A stretch of DNA of 64,000 nucleotides from Artemia franciscana (taxonomy: Eukaryota > Arthropoda > Branchiopoda > Anostraca > Artemiidae). The notes below the pieces were generated by a model. It did not search any database and was not told the origin of the DNA. It saw only the letters and a list, made by a program, of their open reading frames with translations. The stretch's first letter is position 1, and each line of letters begins with the position of its first letter. Both the position numbers and the translations under genes were made by a program. The stretch covers positions 6,380,186 to 6,444,185 of the forward strand of contig NC_088872.1 in NCBI RefSeq assembly GCF_032884065.1, in the 5' to 3' direction. This document shows positions 41,151 to 53,200 of this stretch, piece after piece.

Positions 41151-41189
41151 TTATTACTAAGGCGGTGCTATGCGCTACCTATGATGTTG

Positions 41190-42450
41190 TACATAGATGA
41201 TGATAGGGGCCAGAGGTCACCCCTGCATGGGCAACAAAAATACATCAAAATATAAATCCTTAGATCTTCCTGTGCCTCCAGAGGCACCCAAGGCATCTAA
41301 CAAGAGTCTCCAATTATTTCTGTAACTACTTTCTTGGGGATTCTAGTGCCGTCTATGCGTAGTACGTGACCTAGGTAGCTCCACTGCGTCTTCGTATGGT
41401 TTCGATGAGGGATGGCTGGCCCGTCATGTTCCTTATATGTGCGTTTGTGACTTTCTGGGTCCAGTGAATACCAAGCAGCCTCCGGGGATAAGCGTTCTCA
41501 AAGGACTGGATTCTTCTCTCTTGGTCTTGGTTGAGATGCCAAGTTTCCGATGCGTAGAAGAGGACAGGCAGGACGTTACTCTTGAACAGGCGGAGTTTGA
41601 GCCGGAGAGAGAAAGTACTCGATCTCCATACTTTATTAAGCCTGTTGAAGGTGCTGTTAGCCTGACCAATTCGGGCAATGACTTCTTTGGCTGTGGGTCC
41701 TGTATTTTCGCTGGTGCCACCAAGATATTTGAAGTTGATCACCTGTTCTACATCGTTGTCGCCGCATTTGATTTTCATAGGTGAGTCGCTTGTCACCATT
41801 CCTTTGGTTTTACTGGCATTGACATTAAGCCTGAATCCACCTGATGTTTGTTGAATATTCGAGAGGAATTCCTGAAGTCGTGTTTTGCGGTTTCAAGTAT
41901 TGCAATATCATCAGCAAAATCTAGGTCGCTGAGCAGGCAATCATTTAGGCGTAGCCCAGTTGATTCAATGCTCCACAATATATAGTCAGTGATCAATGCA
42001 AACAGTAGTGACGATAAGACACAGCCTTGTTTCTCCCCGTAGAGGATTGGGAATTTACGTGATTTCCCCTTTGAAGTCCTCACACAGCTGGTTGTATCCT
42101 CGTACAAGGCCATAATGAGCTTAACTATGCTGTAAGGGATACCGTAATGACGGAGAAGCTTCCAAAGTGACTGGCGATCCAAAGAGTCGAAGGCCTTTTC
42201 GAATCTATGAAGATCGTATATAGCTTGCTGCGCCATTCACAGCTCTCCTCTGTGAGCATTCGCAAGGTGAAAATCAGGTCGATACAGGAGCAGTTTGGGC
42301 GAAAGCCATGTTGTTCGTCGCGGATATATTCGTCTAGGTGGCGTACGAGCGTCCTGTGGCGTCAGTCTGAGGGTAAGTTGGCTGGACCAGATGATTTTGA
42401 AGAAGTCTTTCCAATAGAAGACAAGAGTAGTCATAGAGCATTTCAGCATG
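41190..42450 (-). pseudogene. RTE-like LINE fragment: reverse transcriptase and C-terminus
   Basis: On the minus strand: EQHGFRPNCSCIDLIFTLRM (about 42320-42240); after a frameshift, FEKAFDSLDRQSLWKLLRHY and GEKQGCVLSSLLFALITDYI; the catalytic FADDIAIL; then NFKYLGGTSENTG and LFYASETWHLNQDQERRIQ to IRNMTGQPSLIETIRRR. Motif order and the FADD box identify an APE-type non-LTR RT, RTE-like in style. Frameshifts break it into at least three pieces. It ends at a short (GATGAT) tail near 41195. Confidence 0.85.
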
Positions 42451-42589
42451 AAAAGAAAATGAAAAAAAAGTATTTATGTTTAAATTTCAATAAAAACAAA
42501 TCTTCTGGCCGCACCCCCACTCCTAGAAATTTCTTAGCGGCATTCTTGAAAAGTTTAGCCTGTAGATACGGAATGAATGAGTAACTATT

Positions 42590-42952
42590 CCACAGTAAAC
42601 CAAAGAGTATGCGTGACTGATGGGGAGTCTGATCTTTCGCGATTTAGCACGGAAAGATTAGAATTGAATGCTACTAGCACCAAACGCAGTGAAGAGGCTG
42701 GCAAAAGTACTAAAAGGGTCTCTAAATAAGCAGAAAAATTAAGCTGCACAAAGTCAGCTTAGGTTTAAACTGGTAGGCCTACTAGTTAAATAGTTTTGGG
42801 CTCTTTACCCGCATTTTAAATTGCCTAAAAAGGCAAATATTTGGCTGTATATGATAGGCTAATCTCCTGTTTAAAAGACATATGCAAGGCCTTTTAAAAC
42901 ATGTACAAGACATATAGAAGGCCTTATAATTTCACCAGACACTATATGGCGG

Positions 42953-42955
<3 letters not shown>
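42590..42955. other. Intergenic, nothing recognised
   Basis: No coding or repeat structure identified between the two LINE fragments. Confidence 0.4.

Positions 42956-42995
<40 letters not shown>
42956..42995. repeat. Poly(T) tract, 40 bases
   Basis: Uninterrupted T run shortly before the + strand LINE fragment. Confidence 0.95.
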
Positions 42996-42996
<1 letters not shown>

Positions 42997-43069
42997 GTAC
43001 AAGCACGACTTTCCAATCTTATCAGTTACCCATATTCTTTCATAGAAACGATTATAAAATTTTTGATAT

Positions 43070-45069
43070 CATGTGATCCATTTCATCACTGGACGTTTAC
43101 GCCAATTTATTTCCTCAGAATCAACTCTTTTTGAAGGGTACCGCCCAATAACAGTTTCTACCACATTGAGTAAAGTGTTTGAACGTATTATACTTTCAGA
43201 AATAGTATCCAAGTGCTCGCTAGATTACCGTCAGTTTGGTTTCCATCAGAATTTGGGTTGTGCTTTTGCTCACAGGGTTCTTAAAAGACTTATAGCTAAA
43301 GCAGAAAGTTTGGGCTTGCCCCTATTTATATGTAGCGTAGACTCATCGGCTTTTGACTCAGTAATTCAAGCGCAAGTATTAACAAAGTTGTTGGAGTGCG
43401 GAGTTGACGCTTACGTTGTAGCAAGTCTTAAATGTTGGTATGATAATTCTTTCATTAGAATTAAGTTAAATAGAGAAATTATGTCACGACCAGTGAAAAT
43501 TATAAAAGGTCTAAAGCAAGGTTCAATACTTAGCCCTGTGCTGTTCAGTATATTGACATCATCTGTAACTAAAGGTATTAATGGTGGCCTTGTAATTGAT
43601 TTGTGCAATCTTAGTCTATTGTGTTACGCTGACGATGTACTTATGATAAGTAGCAACCTTTCTACTCTGCAGAACAATCTAGACCAACAAACTCGTGGAT
43701 ATGATTGTTTAGGCCTAAGTGTGAACGCTAAGAAAACAGAGTTTTAAACTTTGGTTCACGGCCCTGCATACAAAACTCGATCCGAAACAGTCCCGCCACT
43801 TCATATGTTGTTGTATGTGGGGAAAAAGCATTTCCATAAAACATCTGAAATACCTTGGTATCACTTACGGGTGTAGCTTAACAAGCACTAGACCTCTTTT
43901 ATTAAAATATATATATATATAAGGCAATTAGACTCAGCTATGCCAAATTAGCTTCTCTTAAGTATAAGGTTAATAGAAAAGTACTATCTCGACTGTATTC
44001 AGCTGTCACTCTGCCACACCGGTTGTATATCGCACCTCTATGGGAGTGGCTTTCAGCGACAGAAAAATTGAAGCTTCGTTCAGCTTATTGCAAAGCTTAT
44101 CCCGAACGAAGCTGAAGCTTCGTTCAGCTCAGCTTATTCCAAAATTTATACTGTGTATGCCGCTCCACGAAAGAAGCTTATTCCGAACGAAGCTGAAGCT
44201 TTGTTCAGTTCAGCTTATTCCAAAATTTATACTGTGTATGCCGCTCCACGAAAGAAGCTTATTCCGAACGAAGCTGAAGCTTCGTTCAGCTCAGCTTATT
44301 CCAAAATTTATACTGTGTATGCCGCTCTACGAAAGAAGCTTATTCCGAACGAAGCTGAAGCTTCGTTCAGCTCAGCTTATTCCAAAATTTATACTGTGTA
44401 TGCCGCTCCACGAAAGAAGCTTATTCCGAACGAAGGTGAAGCTTCGTTCAGCTTAGCTTATTCCAAAATTTATACTGTTTATGCCGCTCCACAAAAGAAG
44501 CTTATTCCGAATGAAGGTGAAGCTTCGTTCAGCTCAGCTTATTCCAAAATTTATACTGTGTATGCCGCTCCACGAAAGAAGCTTATTCCGAAAGAAGCTG
44601 AAGCTTCGTTCAGCTCAGCTTATTCCAAAATTTATACTGTGTATGCCGCTCCACGAAAGAAGCTTATTCCGAACGAAGCTAAGCTGAAGCTTCGTTCAGC
44701 CCAGCTTATTCCAAAATTTATACTGTGTATGCCGCTCCACGAAAGAAGCTTATTCCGAACGAAGCTGAAGCTTCGTTCAGCTCAGCTTATTCCAAAATTT
44801 ATACTGTGTATGCCGCTCCACGAAAGAAATTCCTCATTGCTAAACCGTTATAATATGCATGATCCTCTGGATATGATACTTGAGGCGGGAGAGTCGGTAA
44901 GGTCTAAGTCTCTTCATAAACTGGCAAGTTTCTTATCTGTACATATTTTGTGTGATTGCAATTTTTGAAGTTGAGTTGTGTTAGAAGTCACATTATTATC
45001 TTTTTATTTTACTCCACTTTTTCATGTTTTATGAGTGGGCATCAATAAATTATTTACTATTATTACTTC
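43070..45069 (+). pseudogene. LINE fragment: reverse transcriptase ORF with C-terminal expansion
   Basis: A 224-codon open frame (43073-43747) has the RT blocks in order: GYRPITVSTTLSKVFERII, QFGFHQNLGCAFAH, VDSSAFDSVI, KQGSILSPVLFS, the catalytic CYADDVLM and GLSVNAKKTEF. Usual 'D.S.AFD' reads DSSAFD. A stop then interrupts it, but KHLKYLGITYGCSL follows in another frame near 43835. The C-terminal part carries an 81-bp expansion (44090-44835) before YNMHDPLDMILEAGESV. The 3' end near 45069 has AATAAA-like sequence and a short ATT tail. The clade was not assigned. Confidence 0.85.
44090..44835 (+). repeat. 81-bp tandem repeat inside the LINE C-terminus, about nine copies
   Basis: The unit contains CAGCTTATTCCAAAATTTAT, ACTGTGTATGCCGCTCCACG and AAAGAAGCTTATTCCGAACG. 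Period is 81 bases (27 codons), with one unit lengthened by a few bases near 44675. Each unit carries the near-perfect palindrome GAACGAAGCT-GA-AGCTTCGTTC. Because 81 is divisible by three, open frames run through it in more than one frame (138 and 271 codons). Copies differ at only a few positions, so the expansion is recent. Confidence 0.95.
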
Positions 45070-45179
45070 TTTGCAGAAGTTAGGCTCCAAATTGGAAAGG
45101 ATTATGTTTTTTCTCTGGGCCCCTTCCACCTTTTAGTTCGTTAATTTATTCGTTAGTTTTCACCTGTTTTCGTTTTATA

Positions 45180-45335
45180 GTTGGGTTATCTTTTAGAGGT
45201 TCTTTCGTTAGTTGAGTTATGGTTGTGTTGTATATGGTTTATCTCTCGTGTAGTTGTGTTATTTGACTTTCATTACCTTTTATATACTCCACTTGTCTTG
45301 TATTTTAGTGGGTTAAAAATAAATTATTTTTATTA
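45180..45335 (+). mobile_element. Second LINE 3' tail fragment
   Basis: TATACTCCACTTGTCTTGTATTTTAGTGGG and AATAAATTATTTTTATTA resemble the 3' end of the preceding LINE (44965-45069) in the same orientation. It directly abuts the Gemin5 3' end on the other strand. Confidence 0.55.
45329..45334 (-). terminator. Possible Gemin5 polyadenylation signal
   Basis: AATAAA on the minus strand, about 80 nt after the Gemin5 stop. It also lies at the 3' tail of a LINE-like fragment on the other strand, so it could be shared or coincidental. Confidence 0.5.
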
Positions 45336-45414
45336 TGAGTAATTGGACTTTAATCACAGAGTTAACTTCAATCATTTTAAGTCACATCAAACATCTCTTC
45401 TCGGTTTTTCGGCT

Positions 45415-45576
45415 TTACTGACTAAGCATAGAAAGTTCACTAAAAATAAGAGGCAGAGAGTCCCCAGAAGACGGCGCATACTCCGTATACACAGCTTTGA
45501 TATCAGTAAGCATATCTTCAACTGACTCGGAACTCAGCACTGAAGCAGCAAGACGGCCGCTTAAATGAATTAGCAT
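45415..45576 (-). CDS. Gemin5: Gemin5 terminal exon with stop
   Basis: After a T-rich acceptor (TTTTTTTTTTTAG) the exon encodes 53 residues from MLIHLSGRLAASVLSSESVE to LSELSMLSQ-like helix ends, then TAA. The start resembles the last helix of the Gemin5 TPR-like domain, and phase 0 matches the previous exon. The weak point is the stop: family members from vertebrates continue well beyond here. Confidence 0.7.
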   Translation of the reverse strand: MLIHLSGRLAASVLSSESVEDMLTDIKAVYTEYAPSSGDSLPLIFSELSMLSQ

Positions 45577-47116
45577 CTAAAAAAAAAATATCAAACTGAG
45601 TGTATTGAAAACAAAAAATACACACGACAATATTCATGCTACACAGAAAATTTTTAATTGCTCAAAATTGAAACAAAAACGGGAGGGAGGGCACTCATGG
45701 TATGTTTAATTCAATACTGAAATGAGATCACAAGGGACTCATGAAATATTTTATTAGTCAATAAAATGAACTCAGCAATATCCTGTTAATAAAAAAAGCG
45801 GGGAAGGGGGGGGGGGGCTCATGACATGTTTTATTGAAAACTTAAATGAACTCAGGAATATCTTATTCAAGACTGAAATGAAAGTGCATGGCCCTCATGG
45901 TATATTTTATAACCCACTAAAGATATTTACGACCCAATATGATCCATGATCGCAATATGATCCTTGATTATGAGGAAGTGCCAGATAGTTTTTATTTCAT
46001 AAGCGCCTCGGGTTTTCAATTTCAGTCTCAGAAATTCCAAATTTTTTTTTAGCTGAAAAGAAATAATTTTTTTTCAACTTTTTTGCATATTTGAAGTAAT
46101 ATTGTTTTCCTACAAATTTTGCCAAATGTGTTTGTATTTTATTTGACTAACCGATTGCACTATGGGCAAAATGGCTATATGCACACTTCTTACATTCAGG
46201 CCGTGATTAAGTGAACTGATGGGACTCGAAAATCCCATATTAAAATTAAAAATTTGTATTTAAAAAGTACTCAAGTATTCATTGGCGGAAGATACCGCTT
46301 TTAATATCAGGCCGTAGCTTCTTGAAGATGCTACAAAATGTTTGCTAGGATTTTGCTCTATTTCCTCTAATTGCTTAGAAATCTTAGAAAATGTTTAGCT
46401 CTTTTTCGCAAGTGTACTCTATGAAGGACACTGGTTTTAGAACAAAATCGGTACTATCACGAGCAGAAGACAATAATCTGTAAGATGATTGCAACCATTT
46501 TTCGATGTATTTTCCTGTTTTCGAACGGTCTCATAGAATATTTTCAGCTACCTGAAATTTTTACAAGTTTTTTACCAGAAAGAATCGTTTCAGATGGCCC
46601 AAGAGACCCAATTGACGAGCTGGTATAATTAACCTGCTATTTCCGCCAATGAATAAGTGCTATTTGAAGGGTTTTTGAGAATCGACGGTCTCTAGAGAAT
46701 TGAGAGACAGAAGGCTACCCGGATTTCAATTTTGAAGCTCGATGTTTTCAAGTTCACTTAATCATGACCAATATTTTGTTACTGTATTTTTTCGCTTGTT
46801 TTATGTATGTCATCATGGCCAAATTGGGCTTTCATGTGAATAAATCTATCTGTCTATCTATCATACTTATCAAAACGGTATTTTTCAACAAACCTTATTT
46901 TTTAACAATCACTATAATATCTAAATAAAATACCTTGCTGTTTCTTTTTCGTTTCTTTTCCTTCAAACAATCATTTAAAAAATTGAAAAAAAATATCAGG
47001 AACAAACATATAAATAGTTATATACGACTAGTTATATTAATCCTACTCAGCCTGGCAAATACATAACTAACCATATATAAATATATAATAATATATAATA
47101 TAAATATTTATATTAA

Positions 47117-47204
<88 letters not shown>

Positions 47205-50200
47205 TATAATAATATAAATAAATAAAATATAGTATGGTTATAAAATAACCGTACTCGCAAGTATAAACACAGAGTTATGTCTTCTTACCTTTTCCTGCTG
47301 TTTTGGAATAACAGAAGCACAAAAAGTCTTTTGAATTTCTGCGGTTACTTCAGAACAGTCTTTCAAATGCCATTTAAGCATAAAATCCTTCTTAATACCA
47401 TCAAAAAGATTCACACACTCATTGAGAAGTTGCTCTGGCAACATTGGAGCACACTGGCTATCCACAGCACTAGTCTCCTTTTGACTCATTTCCTTTTGCT
47501 CCACACAGAGGAAAAAATAAATATCCACGACAGGTTTGCACCAGTAAAATTTGGGGTTTAATTCAATGGCTCTATCAGCTGTCTTCCTATCGTTCCGTGA
47601 AAGTGCATCATGGATGCATTGAACAACATAAACATCCGACATATTCTTGCTGGAAGAGAACTTTGCAATTTCAGAAGCTAAGAGGCTGCTCAGCGGGTCA
47701 TTTTTACGGCGTATCATATCCAATGCTGAATCAAAATCGTTGATGGATAGATAAACTTTAGTCGCAAGTTCTGGGCGATTATTGCACATCCATGTATTAG
47801 CATAAACTCTACCCGTATTTTTTACTCTTTCATCATTCTCAGGAAAATTCAATTTGGCGTATACGAAAGCATCGCGCGACAAGTCTGCAGCAAGCAAAGT
47901 TTCTAGTGCGTTTTCTTTTTCTCCAAGTAAATGCCAGAAAATGGTCGCCTTACGAAATAAATCATTTTGAAGGAGCCAAGCTACATGTCTTTCAACTACA
48001 TTCTTCCATAGAGGTGTATCCTGTAATTACAACATTTTAAGACGGAGAAGTACATATTAATCACAAGAAGAGTGAACACAGTCAAAAAGTTTCAGCAACA
48101 ACGCCAGCTAGCATAATGCGTTCAATAAATATAACGCTTTAAACACACAAGAAGAAAAACGTAAATTTAAGCGATAAATTGAATGGGCTCAGACGGGATC
48201 ACTACATATGATCTACAGAGGTTCCCTGTTGTCTTACTCTTTTTATCTAAAAGCCTTTGAAATTGACCAAGTTTGTGTCAGACGCGGGAAACTCTGCCCG
48301 AAATTTAGCTCAACCCTCCTCCTCCAGAACTTCCTCCCCCTTTCGGTCTTTTATATACCAGCTCCCTAGAGAAACAACCACGAAATTTCCAAAACTGACA
48401 CTGGCTTACACACGGTTAAAGCGCTATTCCCGAAGCTTTGTACCGATATTTTGCTTTCAACAATCGAGATTCGAGATTTTGAGAGATTCGAGAATTCGAG
48501 ATTCGAGATTTTGCTTTCAACAATCTGTAACAGGTGCGTTTTGACAAATGTGCTCGTAACTTTTGTCTTCGTTGCTAAATTATGCTTGTGATGACTGTAT
48601 TTTAATCGTTTTAGCACTTTTTATTAACTCATTGATTAAATAAAAGATGTCATGTTTGGGATATGTCCATGCGAGTGCAAATTATTTACAATAAATGACT
48701 TGGTTTCATAAAAAGAACAAAACAGTGCTCAAACAAGAACTATTATTGTAGGCTTTTGCATAACATCTCTACTTTATCAGTAATATCTGATATCAGTGTA
48801 CCACCAACAACTTACTCATCCCTCAAAAAACCCCTCATCTGCTTTTCAACTTCTACCAATTTCCTTTCACAAAGGGGGAATACCCCTAAAGGCTCAAGTT
48901 GACTAAGGGGGATAATCAAGTGTCAAGCCATACATGAATAACTGAAAAGGAATCCCTTAGCCCTCTTTCCAACAAACACTGTAACTAGAATGATTTGAGG
49001 TAAAGAAACACAGCAAAACCTAAAAGAAACCCCATGGCCAAAATGCCAGGGCAGAACGCCATCTAGCACAGTCATTTATATAAAATACATATTATTAAGG
49101 CATTCGACTTTTTTTAGGCTTTGAAACAAACTTCTATTTGATTTCATTAAAAGTTTCTAATAATACTTTTCTTAGAAATCTTAGTTAAATTAACAGTGAT
49201 TAGAGGTCTGATCTTAAATGCGTATAAAATTAAAATTAGAAACCTTTAAAAATATCATTTTGACATAAAATATGTCCAGGAGTTAACATTCATAGGTTAT
49301 ACCATAATAGTTATACCCATAATAGATTATACCGGTTATACTCCTGGATATACAACACTAAGCTTGTACAGCAAATCTGGCAACATTCAGTCAGTCCAGT
49401 ACATAAGGATAATTAGCACACACAAATTAGTGTGCTAATTAAAGATAATATTTTTTGTTGAATTTTGAATATTAATTTGTGAAATATTTACTTATTGTGT
49501 TTTACTTTTGACATTCTTTTTACAATATTGGTCTTAGATTCGCGATCAACAAACTCAGAAATCCTTCAATTTCAATGTTGGTAGAAATCAAAAAATCTTT
49601 AATGAGATGAAAAATAAACACATCACATTTAAAACAGAAACTGACATTTCAGAATTTTATTTAGCTACTAATGATCAATACTTTGTACTGAAAACCGAAT
49701 TACAACAAAATAAACGTCACTACAAGTCCTGTGGACATGGTCGGTCATTAATTATTAGATCATTTTTTGGTCTCTAATTGCATTAAAATGGCTCAGGAAA
49801 CTGATGTTTAATTTTTCTAACGAGTTAAACCATATCCCGAATAAATTTTGCCGAATAGAAGAAAGTTAGCCACCACTTACCCTAAAATCCTAACAGGAGA
49901 CTTTTAATTTCTAAACCTACTATTACTACTAAAAACTCACAGGAGCACCAAGTCACCTAAGGCCGACACAGAAGCAAATACTACTCCTTCGCTCCATTCA
50001 AAGCTTCACTTTTTACCCCCTCCTATGAAGTTCTTATTCCCTTTATAAACTCTACTACTTTTCATTTGGTCCCAGACGGATGGCCAAAAGTCACAATCTT
50101 TGACAATGCCATTCTTCATGTGTGAAACATGCCTAGACCACCTGGGGTAAAATCTTGATTACCTCCCTCCCCCCTCAATATCCCCTCAAAATGTCTCTTC

Positions 50201-53200
50201 ATGTGTGAAACATGCCTAGAGCGCCTGGGGAAAAATCTTGATTACCTCCCCCCCCTCAATGTCTCCCAAAAAATTTTGAAGCCAAATTTATGAAAATTTT
50301 TCATTTACATAAATCTGATCTGTCTTACTTTGACCTCTGCAAAATTATCAACTATCTCGACATACTGTAAAATACGAACGGCTTTGAATACAAAATGCAC
50401 AGAAAACGTTAATATTAATTAAATTCCGTATATTTACTTTTATTTTCATGGAATTATGATGAAAATGTGGAAAAAAAATGAAAGTTTCCGATTCAATTTG
50501 CTTCTGGAAACTGTGCTCCATACTTTATTTCAATAAAAACAAAATCATTAAATGATTATGATCACTAGATTATTTATTTGAATTTTAGCATCCCTTAAAT
50601 TTCTGCGCCCGGGGCAAGTACCCCCTAAGTCCCCCCTAAAAATGCCTCTGCTTCTAAATATTACATGACTCGGTAAGTTTTAATTAGTGAAGGATTAGTT
50701 GCGGGTTAATCGTTTCTTTGATATAAGCATTTTGACAAATTTTAAAGATATAGCTTTTGACCGAAAATATGAATGCTTTTCAAAATTCTATTCCTTCTAA
50801 AAGATATTAAATTAATAATTCAGATTCAAACTAAAATTGTGCCTTCAGTACCCAGGCCGGTACTCCTTGAGATTTAATATCGGGGTAGCAGTTTACTAAT
50901 GTCGTTACTTTAGAAACACGGACATATAAAATAGAGGGCATAGAGGGTATCTCTATTTTTGTAAGGTAAAGAAGTCTTAATTATTGACTAGAAAAACAGT
51001 TATTTAATTTTATCATTTTATTTATTTTGTCCCTTTCAGTAGTGCGTTAGCGAAAATTCAACCCCAGTATTCCTATCTATATTATTGACTTCTGTTTTCG
51101 TTGTGCAACGGTCCTAGCAAGTAATGATCCCGCTGGTACCTCTATAGATGGAGATACTATCCATTAACATATTGCTTTATAATAGACTACAAATAGCATA
51201 CCCTTTGACAAGTTCCTTATAATTTTTCTTCCACACATGCTAAACTATTCCAAGGAGGAAAAACCAGTTAAGTAGGGTACGTTTCTCTATTAACTGGCTG
51301 ATTGCCACCATTCTTGTTAGATAACTAAGGACCTGAAAGCTCCTGTTTTACCTCCTCATGTACTGCAATTTTTTCTGTATCAAATGCTATCTATTCAGGT
51401 AATAATTCTATGGTCCTTAAAAGTGAAAAATTCCAAAATGATTTTTCAGTATTTCACCTTCCCTGTAAAAATTTGTTTATGTACCAACATCTGTTGAGGT
51501 GCCAAAGTCACAACCTCTCCCCCTCCCCTTAAAACATTTTGAAATCACGACCTAAAAAAATCATTTTGGTCTTTTCGTATTGCATAGCGTCTTTTGAGTT
51601 ACCAAAGTCAAAACTGCCAAAGTCAAAACATGTTATGGTAATTTTAGATTCATTATGGCAATTTGTATGCTAAAAGAACACCCCAAAACACTATTTCTTC
51701 TAAAAAAAAGTTTTAATCTTGAAGAAGAATTGCGAATTGTTTGAAAAAAAACTTTGGCAAATTATTAGGATGGAATTTGAAATAATTTGCAACTCTTTGA
51801 AAATAGTTTCACAAAAAGGTCTACACAAAGGTGCAAAAAGGTGCAAAAGGTCACAAAAAGGTGCCGCCCAGCGCAAGCGTCGCCAGGAAATTTCCAAAGG
51901 GGAAGAGAATTCCGGTGATAAATCTAAGGAAAGTTCTAAACAAAGAAAAAAAAAATCCAAAATGCATTTTCAGTATTTTTGCCCCCCTGTGAAACTTGCA
52001 TTGTCTGTCACAATGCCTTTTTGGTTGCCACAGTCAAAATGAACCGGCATAATTCCACTGCTGGCCTTATTAGACTCATTGTGGCAATTTATATGTTAAC
52101 TGGCTATTGAAGTCTCCATCTCCATTGCCACCCTTCTTGTTAGATACCTGAGAATCTGTCGACTCCTATTTTAACCTACTCGTGTACTGCAATGCCTATT
52201 CTATATTAAATACTATTTATTCAGGTGCTAAAACTATTATTCTCAATAGGAGCAAAAAAAAAAATGAAATGCATTTTTCAGTATTTCTGCCCCCTTTGAA
52301 ATTTGCATTGTTTGACGCAATGCCTTTTTGGTTGCCACAGTCAAAATGAACACACAGAATACCACTACTGGGCTTATTAGACTCAATGTGGCAATCTGTA
52401 TATTAACTGACTATTTAAGTCTCCATCTCTATCGCCACCCTTCTTGTTAGATACCTGGAGACCTGTCGATTCCTATTTTACCTACTTGTGTAACGCAATG
52501 CCTATTCTATGTTAAATACCATTTATTCAGGTGCTAAAAGTATGATTCACAATAGGAGGAAAAAAATTGAAATGCATTTTTCAGTATTTCTGCCCCCTTT
52601 GAAATTTGCATTGTTTGACACAATGCCTTTTTGGTTGCCACAGTTAAAATAAACCCACAGAATGCCACTACTGGCCTCATTAGAGTAATCGTGGCAATTT
52701 ATATCTTAACTAGCTGATTAAGTCAGCGTTTCTATGGCCACCCAACTTGTTTTAAGAATGGTGGTTGTTTCGATCGCAATGCTTGTTAACAAAAAGCATT
52801 TCTGGTATCTGTTCAGGTAACAAATCTATGGTACTATCATACAATTTACCGACTTCCTGAGCAAATTACTGACCGGCATCCCCGATTTTAGATACCTTTA
52901 AATTTCTTTGGTATTGAAATTAGTAAGCGACTGGCCTTCCTTTAGAAGCAAAGAGACCATAAGTTCTCAGGGGTCTGGCACCATGAAAGTGTCTTAAATT
53001 TCATGGTGTCTTAATTACCAGTGTCAAATTACCATGGTGCCTTAATTTCATGGTGTCTTAAATTTCATGATTTTATTATCTTAATAAAATCAATCAAATT
53101 CTTAGATTGCTCTTATCCATAAAGCCACACGAGCCGGACTGTGGAGTGAAGCCAAATATTCTTAAATACTACTAAAAAATGGCAATAATAAAAAATTAAC

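Noticed and set aside
41437..41784. 115-codon + strand frame
   Set aside because: It is antisense to the LINE reverse transcriptase C-terminus, which carries the recognisable motifs.
44153..44968. 271-codon open frame
   Set aside because: It is the 81-bp repeat read in a second frame; it enters the LINE C-terminal frame only through an indel in one unit.
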